Part shown: positions 36,368 to 48,473 of the stretch, in pieces
Layout of the letters: the number at the start of each line of letters is the position of its first letter
Numbering within the stretch: the first letter of the stretch is position 1
Notes under the pieces: model-generated
What the model saw: only the letters and a program-made list of their open reading frames with translations
Told to the model about the DNA's origin: nothing
The model's database searches: none
Source of the DNA: Alphaproteobacteria bacterium
Lineage (GTDB): Bacteria > Pseudomonadota > Alphaproteobacteria > Bin65
Reading direction: 5' to 3'
Assembly (NCBI GenBank): GCA_022819985.1
Contig: JAJEGH010000005.1
Coordinates: forward strand, 1 to 64,000
Length of the DNA stretch: 64,000 nucleotides
Program-made: the position numbers and the translations under genes

Positions 36368-38533
36368 TTGAACCGCTGCCTGCGCTATTCGGGCCGGACC
36401 CGTCTTGTTCCGGCCGCCTGTCTTTGCGCCCTTCTTGGCCCGATGGCGGCGGCGCCGTCGGCAGGCGTCGTGCAGGCGGCGAAACGCCAGATCGGTCCGG
36501 CGGGACAGGCGCTCGCCGCTATCGAGCGGCGACAGTTTGTCCGGGCACGGCGGGCAATGCGGCGAATCCGCGACTCCTTCGAGCGCGACGCGGTGCTGTT
36601 TGCGTATCTTCGCCGTGCAGGCAACCCGGCGACGGCCGGGCAAATCATCGATTTTTTCGAGAAGAATCCGGGCTGGCCGTTGCGGTCCGCCCTGGAGCGG
36701 CGGGTAGAGGGAGCCCTGCCCGGCCGAATAACCGCTTCGCGAATGCTTGCCTGGTTCGCGCAGCACCCGCCCGCCACGCCGATCGGCTGCATTCGCCATA
36801 TCGACCTGTTGCGCAAGCGCGGCGACCGGCGGGCGTCCGAGCGGGAAATCGCCCGCTGCTGGCGCAGCCTGTCCATGCGGACCGCCGGGGAAAAGAAGTT
36901 CTTCCGGAGATACGGCCGCAGGATCGCACACACAGACAGGGCGGCCAGGGTCCGCATGCATCTGGGCCGCGGGCGCTACCGCAGTGCATACAGGCTGATC
37001 CTCTTTCACAAGCTAGCCGCCAGCTATGCCGTCCCGCTCAGGCTGCGTATCGATCTTCAGCGCAAACCGCGCCCCTGGACCGTTCCCAAACTGCTCAAAC
37101 GGCTCCGGAAACTGCCGGCCAAGGCAAGGGCAGAGGCAGGATTTCAATTCGACTTGGCGCGCTGGAACCGGCGGCGGGGTAAGCTCGAAGCTGCAAGCGC
37201 CGGCCTCGCCGCGCTGCCGGCGCCGGAGCCAGCCGTCGCAGGCCGCCACTGGCTGGAACGCACGATTCTGGTGCGCGAACTGCTAAAGGAGCAGCGTTTT
37301 GACCTCGCCTATGCGGTGGCGGCGAGCCATCGCCACACATCCGGCTACCGGTTTGCCGGCGCCGAAAGCCTCGCAGGCTGGATCGCCCTGCGCAAACGAG
37401 GCGAGTCCGACGCTGCATTGAGACATTTTCAACGCGTCCATACCGAATCGCGGCGTTACGATCTTCGCGCGATATCTGCCTGGTGGCTCGGCGAGACCTG
37501 GCGCGACAAACTCCGGCCCGACGAAGCGGAAACCTGGTACCGGAAAGCCGCGCCGGCGGCCTTCGGACTGCACGGTCAGTTGTCGCAGATGCGGCTCGGG
37601 TCGCAGACCCTGGCCTTGCCTGCGGATACGGAGGTTCCGCCGGATTTGCGGGCTTCGTTCGACAGGGACGCGGCCGTGCGGCTGGCGCGTCTCTACAGCC
37701 GCAACCGGGCAAAGTCGGAAAGCCGCAAGCTGCTCTGGTGGATGATCCGCAGCACCCGCCGGGCCGCCCACGGTTCCGCAAACGATCCGCAGCAAACCGG
37801 CCAACGCCTGCTGCTGGTCGCCGAGCTGGCCGGAGAACTGGGCGCACGGCACATTGCGGTCCGGGCTGCACGCCTCGCCCTGACGCGGGGATTCGTCCGC
37901 AACCGCCTCGCCTATCCGGTAATCTCCCTGCCGAAACGCCTGCCGGTGGAACCGGCGCTGGTCCTGTCCATCATTCGCCAGGAGAGCGAGTTCAACAACA
38001 GGGCCCGCAGCCGGGCCAACGCACGAGGCCTGATGCAGCTTCTGCCGTCGACCGCGAGATTTGCCGCCCGGCGCGCCCGGTTGAAATGGAGCCGCCGGCG
38101 CCTGAGCCGCGACCCGGCCTACAATATCCGGTTGGGCGCCGCCTATCTCGCCCATTTGCTGGACCGGTTCGAGGGGTCCTACCTGCTGGCTGCGGCGGCG
38201 TACAACGCCGGCCCGACCCGGGTGCGGCGATGGATAGCGCGCTTTGGCTATCCCGACCGGGATATCGATCCGGTCGACTGGATCGAATCCATGCCGTTCG
38301 GCGAAACCCGCAACTTTGTGCGGCGCGTGCTGGCGAATGTCGCCGTCTACCGCGTGCGTTTGGGCAGTAGCGAACTGGCGGCAACGCCGGCGCTCGCGTG
38401 GCGCGCACCGGGGTCGATGGCCGCTTGCGCTACAGCGGGCGCCTGCAAGTGGGCCCGTACCCCCTCGCCCCGCCCGCCCGCCGATGCTAGTGCTGCATCT
38501 GCCGGAGCACCGAATGCCGGAAGGGAAAGATGA
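36368..38533 (+). CDS. slt: Soluble lytic murein transglycosylase-like protein (Slt70 type)
   Basis: The 721-residue protein has a signal-like N-terminus (about 1-40), a long Arg-rich superhelical region (about 45-510) and a C-terminal SLT domain (about 525-665) with the catalytic Glu539 in IIRQESEFN. The remaining motifs are GLMQLLPSTA and AAAAYNAGP. It cleaves peptidoglycan in the periplasm. The TTG start at 36368 has GGAAG close by; an ATG at 36443 would remove most of the signal. The 3' end overlaps the hydrolase gene as ATGA. Confidence 0.88.
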   Translation: MNRCLRYSGRTRLVPAACLCALLGPMAAAPSAGVVQAAKRQIGPAGQALAAIERRQFVRARRAMRRIRDSFERDAVLFAYLRRAGNPATAGQIIDFFEKNPGWPLRSALERRVEGALPGRITASRMLAWFAQHPPATPIGCIRHIDLLRKRGDRRASEREIARCWRSLSMRTAGEKKFFRRYGRRIAHTDRAARVRMHLGRGRYRSAYRLILFHKLAASYAVPLRLRIDLQRKPRPWTVPKLLKRLRKLPAKARAEAGFQFDLARWNRRRGKLEAASAGLAALPAPEPAVAGRHWLERTILVRELLKEQRFDLAYAVAASHRHTSGYRFAGAESLAGWIALRKRGESDAALRHFQRVHTESRRYDLRAISAWWLGETWRDKLRPDEAETWYRKAAPAAFGLHGQLSQMRLGSQTLALPADTEVPPDLRASFDRDAAVRLARLYSRNRAKSESRKLLWWMIRSTRRAAHGSANDPQQTGQRLLLVAELAGELGARHIAVRAARLALTRGFVRNRLAYPVISLPKRLPVEPALVLSIIRQESEFNNRARSRANARGLMQLLPSTARFAARRARLKWSRRRLSRDPAYNIRLGAAYLAHLLDRFEGSYLLAAAAYNAGPTRVRRWIARFGYPDRDIDPVDWIESMPFGETRNFVRRVLANVAVYRVRLGSSELAATPALAWRAPGSMAACATAGACKWARTPSPRPPADASAASAGAPNAGRER

Positions 38534-39414
38534 GCGAACCGATGCCGTATCGGGAACGTCGTTTTTTCACGCAGGACGGGTTGAGCCTCTATTACCGTGA
38601 CTACGACTGCGGAACCGGGACCGGCATTCCATTGCTGTGTCTGGCCGGGCTGACGCGCAATTCTGCGGATTTCGCCGTCCTCGCCGGTGTCCACGCTGCG
38701 GAGCGACGCGTCGTTTGCCTGGACTATCGCGGCCGGGGCGCCTCCGATCACGCCGACGACTGGCGGACCTATACTCCCGAAACCTATGTCAACGATATCC
38801 GACATCTGATCGTTGCCACGGGCCTCCATCACCTCATTCTCGTCGGCACTTCGCTGGGCGGTTTCCTGTCTATGGGACTGGGCGCCGCGATCCCCTCGTC
38901 AATCGCAGGCGTCGTTCTGAACGACGTCGGCCCCGAGATCGAGGCTTCGGCGACCTCCGAGATCATCGACTATGCCGGAAAGGACCGGCCGGTGCCCGAT
39001 TGGCCGGCCGCCGTGGCAGCGGCGCGGAAGCGCTTTCCGGACTTCGAGGCATGGGACGATGCAGCATTCGAAGATGTGGCGCGGGCCACCTATCGCGAAG
39101 GCGAAGATGGCCTGCTCCATTACAACTGGGACGTGCGGCTGGTGCAGCCGATCCGGCACGGAACCGGCAGCGTGCCGGATCCCTGGGCGATGTTCCGTGC
39201 GCTCCATCATGTCCCGGTTCTGGCGATTCGCGGCGGCAATTCCGATCTTCTGACCGACGCCGGGCTGAAGGCCATGCTGGACGATCATCCGGACATTGCC
39301 GGCGTCACCGTCCCCGGTGCCGGACATGCGCCGCGCCTTCACGAACCCGCCGCGGCCGAAGCGGTCGGGGCATTCCTGAAATCGGTCGACAGGCGGTATG
39401 GCCGGCACGGCTGA
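38530..39414 (+). CDS. Alpha/beta-hydrolase fold protein
   Basis: This 294-residue enzyme has the nucleophile elbow GTSLGG with Ser108, a preceding DYRGRGAS segment and a late GAGHAPRLHEP that supplies the catalytic His. Such proteins hydrolyse esters, lactones or C-C bonds; the substrate is unknown. Its ATG overlaps the lytic transglycosylase stop and its end overlaps the dehydratase start by 17 bp, so the three genes are probably co-translated. Confidence 0.88.
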   Translation: MSEPMPYRERRFFTQDGLSLYYRDYDCGTGTGIPLLCLAGLTRNSADFAVLAGVHAAERRVVCLDYRGRGASDHADDWRTYTPETYVNDIRHLIVATGLHHLILVGTSLGGFLSMGLGAAIPSSIAGVVLNDVGPEIEASATSEIIDYAGKDRPVPDWPAAVAAARKRFPDFEAWDDAAFEDVARATYREGEDGLLHYNWDVRLVQPIRHGTGSVPDPWAMFRALHHVPVLAIRGGNSDLLTDAGLKAMLDDHPDIAGVTVPGAGHAPRLHEPAAAEAVGAFLKSVDRRYGRHG

Positions 39415-40402
39415 TCTCCGCCCCCCGGACTTCGAGAGCATCGTCGATGCCGCACGGCTGCTGCACGGCGTCGCCGCCGTCACGCCGCTTTTGCGTTCGG
39501 ACGCTCTGGATGCCCGCCTGGGCGCTTCCGTCTGGATCAAGGCCGAATGCCTGCAACGGACCGGATCGTTCAAGTTCCGCGGCGCCTGGACCAACATATC
39601 CCGCCTGCCCGAGGCGCGCCGCGAGCGCGGCGTTGTTGCATATTCGTCGGGCAATCACGCCCAGGCGGTCGCGGCCGTCGCCGATCTATGGAACATTCCC
39701 GCGACCATCGCGATGCCGCAGGATGCGCCGGCCATAAAACGCGCCCGGACGGAACGCTGGGGCGCTGATGTCGCACCATTCGATCGCGAAACCGTCGACC
39801 GCGTCGGCTTTGCCGAGGCGTTGGCCGATGACCTCGACCGTCCCATCGTGCCGCCCTACGACCATCCCGATACGATCGCCGGCCAGGGTACGGTCGGGCT
39901 GGAGATCGCCAGCCAGTGCCGGGCGCTCGGGATCGTTCCCGACGCCGTCGTTGTGCCCTGCGGCGGCGGCGGCCTGATCGCCGGTATTGCAACGGCGCTC
40001 GGAACGGCCATGCCGGGCGTGCCGGTTCATCCCTGCGAACCCGCCGCCGGCGACGACACGATACGCTCGCTGCAAGCCGGACAGAGGATTGTCTTGCCCG
40101 GTCCGATCCGCTCGGTCTGCGATTCCCTGCTTGCCGATACGCCCGGAGCGCTAACCTTCGAAATCAACCGGCGAATCCTGGCGTCCGGCGCTGCCATCTC
40201 CGATGCGGATGCGCTCTACGCCATGCGAATCGCGTTCGAAGACCTCAAGCTCGTCCTTGAGCCCGGCGGCGCAGCCGGCCTTGCCGCGCTCGTCGCGGGC
40301 AAAGTTCCCTGCCGGGGGCGAACCGTCATTGCGGTTGCCTCCGGCGGCAATGTCGATGCCGATATGTTCGCCCGGGCCTTGAACGGCCCGGATGCGCGAT
40401 AG
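39398..40402 (+). CDS. PLP-dependent threonine/serine dehydratase-like enzyme
   Basis: This 334-residue fold-type II PLP enzyme has the cofactor lysine Lys59 in GSFKFRGA, the substrate loop SSGNHAQA and the phosphate-binding loop CGGGGLIAG. It lacks the C-terminal ACT-like regulatory domain of biosynthetic IlvA, so it resembles catabolic threonine dehydratase or serine racemase/dehydratase. It would deaminate L-threonine or serine to a 2-oxoacid. It overlaps the hydrolase gene upstream. Confidence 0.87.
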   Translation: MAGTADLRPPDFESIVDAARLLHGVAAVTPLLRSDALDARLGASVWIKAECLQRTGSFKFRGAWTNISRLPEARRERGVVAYSSGNHAQAVAAVADLWNIPATIAMPQDAPAIKRARTERWGADVAPFDRETVDRVGFAEALADDLDRPIVPPYDHPDTIAGQGTVGLEIASQCRALGIVPDAVVVPCGGGGLIAGIATALGTAMPGVPVHPCEPAAGDDTIRSLQAGQRIVLPGPIRSVCDSLLADTPGALTFEINRRILASGAAISDADALYAMRIAFEDLKLVLEPGGAAGLAALVAGKVPCRGRTVIAVASGGNVDADMFARALNGPDAR

Positions 40403-40415
40403 CCAGGCCAATGAG

Positions 40416-41030
40416 CTATCCGGCGGTGTTCGCCGACGCCCCCTCCTCCGACTTTGCCGGCGCAACGGGCTTTACGGCTGCCTGAGGCTGGGCATTCGCC
40501 GGCCTCTGCGGTGCCTTTGCAGGTTTTTGAACCTGCGCCATCTGTGCGGCCGTCTTCGGAACCTCCAGTTCGCTGGCCGGCCGGCGCTGGCACCGGCCCT
40601 GGAATTCGGCGCCGCTTTCGATCGACAGGACATCGTGCAGTACGTCGCCGGTCACATGAGCCGTCCGGCCGATGGTGACGGTCTTCGCACTGATCTGCCC
40701 CTCGACGGAACCGGACACCGTGATCTCTTCCGCAACGATCTTGCCTTCGACCTTGCCCGAAGCTCCGATCGTCAGTCGGCGGACATGAATATCGCCGGCT
40801 ACGGAACCGTCGACCAGAAGTTCGCCCCCGGATGCAAGGTTACCGGTGACATGAAGGCCTTCGGTGATGACAGACGGCTTGCCGGCCGCTCGCTGCGGTG
40901 CAGGTTCCGGCGACGGCTTGCTTGCCGCTGCGGTTTCGGACGCTGCAGGGGGAGCCGGGGCCGCAGGCCGGGACGGTGCCGGCGCAGGGCGCTCACCGGC
41001 GCTGTTCTTGGACTTGTCTCTCGAAAACAT
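40416..41030 (-). CDS. Bactofilin family cytoskeletal protein
   Basis: The 204-residue protein has an Ala/Pro-rich N-terminus (about 1-50), a central bactofilin (DUF583) beta-helix domain with repeating short strands such as GDIHVRRLTIGASGKVEGKI (about 50-150) and a Pro/Ala/Lys-rich tail. Bactofilins self-assemble into filaments that organise cell-wall enzymes and stalk or cell-shape structures. It converges on the dehydratase gene; a lytic transglycosylase lies in the same neighbourhood. Confidence 0.9.
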   Translation of the reverse strand: MFSRDKSKNSAGERPAPAPSRPAAPAPPAASETAAASKPSPEPAPQRAAGKPSVITEGLHVTGNLASGGELLVDGSVAGDIHVRRLTIGASGKVEGKIVAEEITVSGSVEGQISAKTVTIGRTAHVTGDVLHDVLSIESGAEFQGRCQRRPASELEVPKTAAQMAQVQKPAKAPQRPANAQPQAAVKPVAPAKSEEGASANTAG

Positions 41031-41228
41031 GTTTGCCTGCCGTGCTCCACTTCAGGGGGATGTCGCGGGCCAGGTCCGCGATATCGGATTGTACGGGCGG
41101 TCCATTATGAGCCGACCGGTGACGGGAAACCAGAACTGGCAATGTATCGTTTCAACGGGTTCGGGCAAGATTAAGGCAGCGGTCGAAATGTCCGGAACAC
41201 ACCTCCCGTCAGGAAATATTGCCTGCTC

Positions 41229-41304
41229 TGGTGGGCGGTGACGGGATCGAACCGCCGACCTACTGGGTGTAAACCAGTCGCTCTCCCATCTGAGCTAACC
41301 GCCC
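41229..41304 (-). tRNA. tRNA-Val (anticodon UAC)
   Basis: The minus strand folds as a 76-nt tRNA: acceptor GGGCGGT with ACCGCCC, D-arm TTAGCTCAGATGGGAGAGC, anticodon loop with UAC, T-arm CGGCGGTTCGATCCCGTCA, and an encoded CCA. The anticodon UAC reads valine codons. Confidence 0.95.
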
Positions 41305-41375
41305 GCGCGATGCCACCGTCGCATTGCGCCGCGATCCAGAACCGCATTCCGGCCCGAAACCCGCCCTTTTCTGCC

Positions 41376-41420
41376 ACAAAACAGAATCGAAAATGGCCGC
41401 CCGCTTTCGGACGGCCATTT
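41376..41420 (-). terminator. Rho-independent terminator after hup
   Basis: Reading on the minus strand, AAATGGCCG (41420-41412) pairs with CGGCCATTT (41399-41391), with a further CCG/CGG pairing inside and an AAAG loop. It is followed by a T-rich run (TTCGATTCTGTTTT). It lies about 30 bp after the HU stop and separates hup from tRNA-Val. Confidence 0.8.
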
Positions 41421-41451
41421 CCTGTATGCGCTCTATTCCTGGCAAGAGAGC

Positions 41452-41724
41452 CTAATTCAGCGCATCTTTCAGGCCCTTGCCGGCCTTGAATTTCGGCTGA
41501 CGGGAGGCAGCGATCTGTATCGTTTCGCCGGTGCGCGGATTTCTGCCCGTGGATGCTGCCCGATGGGTGACATGGAAGGAGCCGAATCCTACCAGTTTCA
41601 CCTCCCCGCCGGACTTCAGGGCGTCGGTAATCGAAGCGAGCGTTGCATCGATAACCGATGCAACGTCGGTTTTGCTCTGGCCCGTGCCAGCGGCAACGGC
41701 GGCTATCAGATCGTTCTTGTTCAC
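41452..41724 (-). CDS. hup: HU-type DNA-binding protein
   Basis: This 90-residue protein shows the HU/IHF fold and the signature GFGSFHVTHRAASTGRNPRTG (about 46-66), in which the beta arm inserts into the DNA minor groove. It packs and bends chromosomal DNA as a homodimer. It lies downstream of lon, the same order as in many proteobacteria, but has its own promoter candidate and a strong terminator. Confidence 0.95.
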   Translation of the reverse strand: MNKNDLIAAVAAGTGQSKTDVASVIDATLASITDALKSGGEVKLVGFGSFHVTHRAASTGRNPRTGETIQIAASRQPKFKAGKGLKDALN

Positions 41725-41846
41725 GAATATCCCCTCTTGTTCCAGGAAGGTTGTTGTTAATCTGTCGGATCGGCTGCCAGCACCGGTCTCAATTCAAACG
41801 CGGATATGCCTCCCGACAATCGAGCGCGATCAGCCAGATTACGCAA

Positions 41847-41876
41847 AGTGTACGGCCATCGTGGCAAGCCGGTCAA
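41847..41876 (-). promoter_or_regulatory. Putative sigma70-type promoter for hup
   Basis: On the minus strand TTGACC (41876-41871) and TACACT (41852-41847) are separated by 18 bp. The first matches TTGACA at five of six positions and the second matches TATAAT at four. Transcription would begin about 115 nt before the hup ATG. This is a match by eye only. Confidence 0.4.
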
Positions 41877-41951
41877 TGACGGAAACCACCGAAATCGACC
41901 CGATTTTGACGATTTCGCCGGCCGGTCGGATTGTAGCCTGCGTTTCAGCCG

Positions 41952-44369
<2,418 letters not shown>

Positions 44370-44581
44370 CCGAATGGTTTTCGGCCGACCCTATCCGGGC
44401 ATCGACCGCAGGAAAGACTATAAGCCCGCAAACCGGCGCCGGGACGGCGGCTGCAAGAAAGGCGCCGGCAATCCGCCTGCCGCGACGGTATGGCCGAACC
44501 GCACGCCTGTATGCCGATACATCGGTTCGTTCGCGGCCGGATCAAGGGTTTCGCGGAAAAGTGCGACTCCGGGTCGGCGCC

Positions 44582-45850
44582 TCAGGCGCTGACGCCACCC
44601 ATTTCCGCTTTGCGGTCGGCGTAAAGCAACAGCGGCTGCGCCCCGCCCTCGACGACCTCCTGGCTGATCGCGACCTCCTCGATCCCGTCGTCGCCCGGCA
44701 GGTCGAACATCGAATCGAGCAGGATATTTTCCATGATCGAGCGCAGGCCGCGGGCGCCCGTCTTTCTTGCGATGGCCTTGCGGGCGATCGCCGCCAGGGC
44801 ATCCTCGGTAAAGCTGAGCTTGGCGCCTTCCATGTCGAACAGGCGCTGATATTGCTTGACCAGCGCGTTTTTCGGCTCGGTCAGGATCCGGACCAACGTG
44901 TGCTCGTCCAGATCCTCGAGCGTCGCGATCACCGGCAGGCGGCCGACGAACTCCGGGATCAGGCCGAATTTCAGCAGGTCTTCCGGCTCCAGATCGCGCA
45001 GCACCTCGCCGGTCTTGCGCTCGTCCGCCGCGCGGACGTCGGCGCCGAAGCCGATCGACTTGTTCTGGCCGCGCGAGGAGATGATCTTTTCCAGGCCGGA
45101 GAAGGCGCCGCCGCAGATGAACAGGATGTTGGTCGTATCGACCTGGAGGAATTCCTGCTGCGGATGCTTGCGGCCGCCCTGGGGCGGCACGGAAGCGACC
45201 GTCCCTTCCATGATCTTGAGCAGCGCCTGCTGCACGCCCTCGCCGGAAACGTCGCGGGTGATCGACGGGTTGTCCGCCTTGCGGCTGATCTTGTCGACCT
45301 CGTCGATATAGACGATGCCGCGCTGCGCCCGCTCGACATTGTAGTCGGCAGCCTGGAGCAGTTTCAGGATGATGTTTTCGACATCCTCGCCGACATAGCC
45401 CGCTTCGGTAAGCGTCGTGGCGTCGGCCATCGTGAAGGGCACGTCGATGATCCGCGCCAGGGTCTGGGCCAGCAGGGTTTTGCCGCAGCCGGTCGGCCCG
45501 ACCAGCAGGATATTGGACTTTGCAAGCTCGACCCCGTTGGACTTGGCGCCGTGCGCCAGGCGCTTGTAGTGGTTGTGGACCGCGACGGACAGCACCCGCT
45601 TGGCGTGATGCTGGCCGATCACATAGTCGTCCAGGACCTCATTGATCTCGAGCGGAGTCGGAACGCCGTCGCGGCTCTTGACGACGTTGGATTTGTTCTC
45701 CTCCCGGATGATGTCCATGCAAAGTTCGACGCATTCGTCGCAGATGAACACCGTCGGGCCGGCAATCAGTTTGCGCACCTCATGCTGGCTCTTCCCACAG
45801 AACGAGCAATAGAGCGTGTTCTTGGATTCGCCGTTGCCGGATTTGCTCAT
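44582..45850 (-). CDS. clpX: ATP-dependent Clp protease ATP-binding subunit ClpX
   Basis: This 422-residue unfoldase has the N-terminal zinc domain with Cys15, Cys18, Cys37 and Cys40, Walker [16 protein letters not shown], Walker [11 protein letters not shown] and the ClpP-contact loop IGF. It unfolds tagged substrates and feeds them to ClpP. Its gene follows clpP, 168 bp downstream on the same strand. Confidence 0.97.
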   Translation of the reverse strand: MSKSGNGESKNTLYCSFCGKSQHEVRKLIAGPTVFICDECVELCMDIIREENKSNVVKSRDGVPTPLEINEVLDDYVIGQHHAKRVLSVAVHNHYKRLAHGAKSNGVELAKSNILLVGPTGCGKTLLAQTLARIIDVPFTMADATTLTEAGYVGEDVENIILKLLQAADYNVERAQRGIVYIDEVDKISRKADNPSITRDVSGEGVQQALLKIMEGTVASVPPQGGRKHPQQEFLQVDTTNILFICGGAFSGLEKIISSRGQNKSIGFGADVRAADERKTGEVLRDLEPEDLLKFGLIPEFVGRLPVIATLEDLDEHTLVRILTEPKNALVKQYQRLFDMEGAKLSFTEDALAAIARKAIARKTGARGLRSIMENILLDSMFDLPGDDGIEEVAISQEVVEGGAQPLLLYADRKAEMGGVSA

Positions 45851-46018
45851 CGGTAATCGGCCCCGTCAGGACCGGCTTGCAGATCGAAGACCCGCATCGA
45901 CCGGTCTGGCCACTGTTCCCGCAACGTCTCTTTCCGAGACGCCGCGTTGGGCGCGCATGATAGCGACCGGGCCGCACCGTGACCAGATTGAATCCGGAAG
46001 GCGGCGCGCGACACCCGA

Positions 46019-46663
46019 TTATCCGCCGTTCCCATTACCGTCGTCGCTTTCCTGCGGCCGGCTGGCTACAACCTCGTCGATGATTCCGAATTCTCTGGAT
46101 TCTTCCGGAGTGAGAAAGCGGTCGCGGTCCATCGCCTCCTCGATTTTCGCGAGTTCCTGGCCGGTATGCCGGACGTAGATATCGTTCAGCCGCGCGCGCA
46201 CGGCAAGAATTTCCCGGGCGTGGATTTCGATGTCCGTCGCCTGGCCCTGGAAACCGCCGGAAGGCTGGTGGATCATGATGCGGGCGTTCGGCAGCGCATA
46301 GCGCTTGTCCGGGGCTCCGGCGGCGAGCAGCAACGAACCCATGGAAGCCGCCTGCCCAACGCAGACGGTCGACACCTCAGGCCGAATATATTGCATCGTG
46401 TCGTAGACCGACAGGCCGGACGTCACGATGCCGCCCGGCGAGTTGATGTAGATCGAGATGTCCTTGGTCGGGTTTTCGGCTTCCAGAAACAGCAGCTGCG
46501 CGCAGATCAGCGACGACATCTGGTCCTCGACGGCGCCGGTGATGAAGACGATGCGCTCTTTCAGCAGGCGCGAATAGATGTCGTAGGCCCGTTCGCCCCG
46601 GTTGGTCTGTTCCACGACCATGGGCACGAGGGTGTTCATATAGTGATCGGCGGGATCGGGCAT
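46019..46663 (-). CDS. clpP: ATP-dependent Clp protease proteolytic subunit ClpP
   Basis: The 214-residue serine protease has catalytic Ser107 in GQAASMGS, His132 in MIHQPSGG and Asp181 in the MDRDRF region. It assembles into the two-ring barrel that degrades proteins delivered by ClpX. Gene order tig-clpP-clpX-lon-hup is the standard proteobacterial arrangement. Confidence 0.97.
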   Translation of the reverse strand: MPDPADHYMNTLVPMVVEQTNRGERAYDIYSRLLKERIVFITGAVEDQMSSLICAQLLFLEAENPTKDISIYINSPGGIVTSGLSVYDTMQYIRPEVSTVCVGQAASMGSLLLAAGAPDKRYALPNARIMIHQPSGGFQGQATDIEIHAREILAVRARLNDIYVRHTGQELAKIEEAMDRDRFLTPEESREFGIIDEVVASRPQESDDGNGNGG

Positions 46664-46723
46664 ACGGCTCTCTCGGCTTCGGTTCGGATTCGACGGCAGC
46701 CGGGCCGGCCGGTCCGCCGCCTG

Positions 46724-46752
46724 TAAATAGGCTGCCCTGCGGGCGCTGCCAG
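46724..46752 (-). promoter_or_regulatory. Putative promoter upstream of clpP
   Basis: On the minus strand CTGGCA (46752-46747) and TATTTA (46729-46724) are 17 bp apart, a partial sigma70 match. It lies in the 152-bp gap between tig and clpP, about 60 bp before the clpP ATG. No clear heat-shock sigma consensus was found. The match is weak and by eye. Confidence 0.3.
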
Positions 46753-46815
46753 TCCGGCGATTGCGCCACCGCGGGATGGGGACAAATCGCGGCCGGCGGC
46801 GCCGGGCCGGGCTTC

Positions 46816-48168
46816 CTACGCAGCTGCCTCCCCGGCAGAGGCGCCGTTCGTTTCCGGGCCGGCGACAACCTCTTCCAGTGTCGCTTCCCGTTCGGTGACC
46901 TGCGCGAGTTCGACGATATAGTCGATCACCTTGTCTTCGTAGATCGGCGCCTTGAGGCCGTCGCGCATCTCGGCGCTCTTCTGGTAGGCTTCCATCACCT
47001 CGCGCTGACGTCCCGGATAGTTTTGGGCCTCACGCAGGATGGCACGGTTCAACTCTTCGTTCGTCACCTCGATTTCCTGCCTGGCGCCGATCGCGCTGAG
47101 CACGATGCCGAGGCGGACCCGCCGGACGGCAATGTCGCGATACTCGGCCTTCAGCGCCTCTTCGGACTTGTCTTTCTCGTCCTCGTCGAGCCGGTCCTGC
47201 GCTTTGCGCTCCTCGTAATGCTTCCAGATTGCCTCGAATTCGACCTCGACCATGCCGGGCGGCAGCTCGAAGTCGTGGCCGTCGGCCAGAATATCGAGCA
47301 GGTCGCGTTTCAGGCGGGTCCGGCTCACGCCGTTATAGTCCTGCTCGATGTCGGTCTTTACGGCATCCCTCAGCGCGTTCAGGTCTTCCGCGCCGAGGGA
47401 TTTGGCAAACTCGTCGTCGATCTCCGGCAGCTTCGCCGTGCGCAACTCCTTCACGGTAACGTCGAACACCGCGTCCTTTCCGGACAGGTGTTCGGCCGGA
47501 TAGTCCTTCGGGAAGGTAACCTCCACGTCTTTCCGGTCGCCGGCCTTCGCGCCGATCACCTGGTCCTCGAATCCCGGAATGAAGGTGTTGGCGCCGAGAT
47601 TGAGAGGATAGTCCTCGGCCGCGCCGCCGTCGAAAGCCTCGCCGTCCACGGTGCCGCGGAAGTCTATGACCGCGACATCGCCGGCTGCCGCCTCGTGGCC
47701 GGCGGGCGCCGGTTCGGTCTCCTTCCGGTTCTCGGCGAAGGAGGCAACGGCCCGGTCGACAATATCGTCCGCCACCGGGACCTTGAGCCGCTCCAGTTCG
47801 ATCGACGCCAGATCCATGACGGTGAAATCCGGCAGGATTTCAAGCGACATGGTGTATTCGAGGTCGCCGCCATCCTTGTAGTCGCCGATCTCGATTTTCG
47901 GCTGCATCGCCGGTTTGAGCTCCTTGTCCTCCAGCGTCTTCGCGACGCTTTCCTGGAGCGTCTCCTCCAGCACTTCGCCGAGCACCGACTTGCCCAGCCG
48001 CATTTTCAGAACCGGCAGCGGCGCCTTGCCCCGGCGGAATCCCGGAAGCTGGATATCCCTGCCGACTTCGGTCAGCTTGCTGGTGACCTTGCCGTCGATA
48101 TCCTTTGCCGGGATCGATACCCGGTATTCGCGTTTCAGGCCTTCGGCCGTCGTTTCCGTCACCTGCAT
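46816..48168 (-). CDS. tig: Trigger factor
   Basis: This 450-residue ribosome-associated chaperone has the N-terminal ribosome-binding domain with the signature [17 protein letters not shown] (about 44-60), a central FKBP-type peptidyl-prolyl isomerase domain (about 155-245) and the C-terminal helical domain. It shields nascent chains and hands defective ones to the ClpXP/Lon system encoded downstream. Confidence 0.96.
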   Translation of the reverse strand: MQVTETTAEGLKREYRVSIPAKDIDGKVTSKLTEVGRDIQLPGFRRGKAPLPVLKMRLGKSVLGEVLEETLQESVAKTLEDKELKPAMQPKIEIGDYKDGGDLEYTMSLEILPDFTVMDLASIELERLKVPVADDIVDRAVASFAENRKETEPAPAGHEAAAGDVAVIDFRGTVDGEAFDGGAAEDYPLNLGANTFIPGFEDQVIGAKAGDRKDVEVTFPKDYPAEHLSGKDAVFDVTVKELRTAKLPEIDDEFAKSLGAEDLNALRDAVKTDIEQDYNGVSRTRLKRDLLDILADGHDFELPPGMVEVEFEAIWKHYEERKAQDRLDEDEKDKSEEALKAEYRDIAVRRVRLGIVLSAIGARQEIEVTNEELNRAILREAQNYPGRQREVMEAYQKSAEMRDGLKAPIYEDKVIDYIVELAQVTEREATLEEVVAGPETNGASAGEAAA

Positions 48169-48247
48169 GGTTCGGCAAATCCAATCTTGAGGTACGGGCG
48201 GCGCGGGCGCCCGATCGGTTCGTTTCCGTTCGATCCGGTTGGCCGGA

Positions 48248-48332
48248 TGGTGCGGGCGGAGGGACTTGAACCCCCACGACTTTCGTCACTGGCACCTAAA
48301 GCCAGCGCGTCTACCAATTCCGCCACGCCCGC
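48248..48332 (-). tRNA. tRNA-Leu (anticodon UAG)
   Basis: The minus strand folds as an 85-nt class II tRNA: acceptor GCGGGCG with CGCCCGC, D-arm GGCGGAATTGGTAGACGC, anticodon UAG in a GCTGGCTTTAGGTGCCAG stem-loop, a long variable arm (TGACGAAAGTCG), T-arm GGGGGTTCAAGTCCC and encoded CCA. It lies in the 305-bp gap before tig, which holds no other feature I can support. Confidence 0.95.
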
Positions 48333-48473
48333 GCGGCCCGAAAGCGCCGGAACGGGCCGGGGCGCACCGCCGGCGCGCGGGGAGCCTATAAGGCCGCGCC
48401 CGCTGTCGTTCAAGCTTTGGCCGTCAATCAAGACGTTGCGCCGCAATGGCCCGGAACTGTGGCCGACGGTCCG

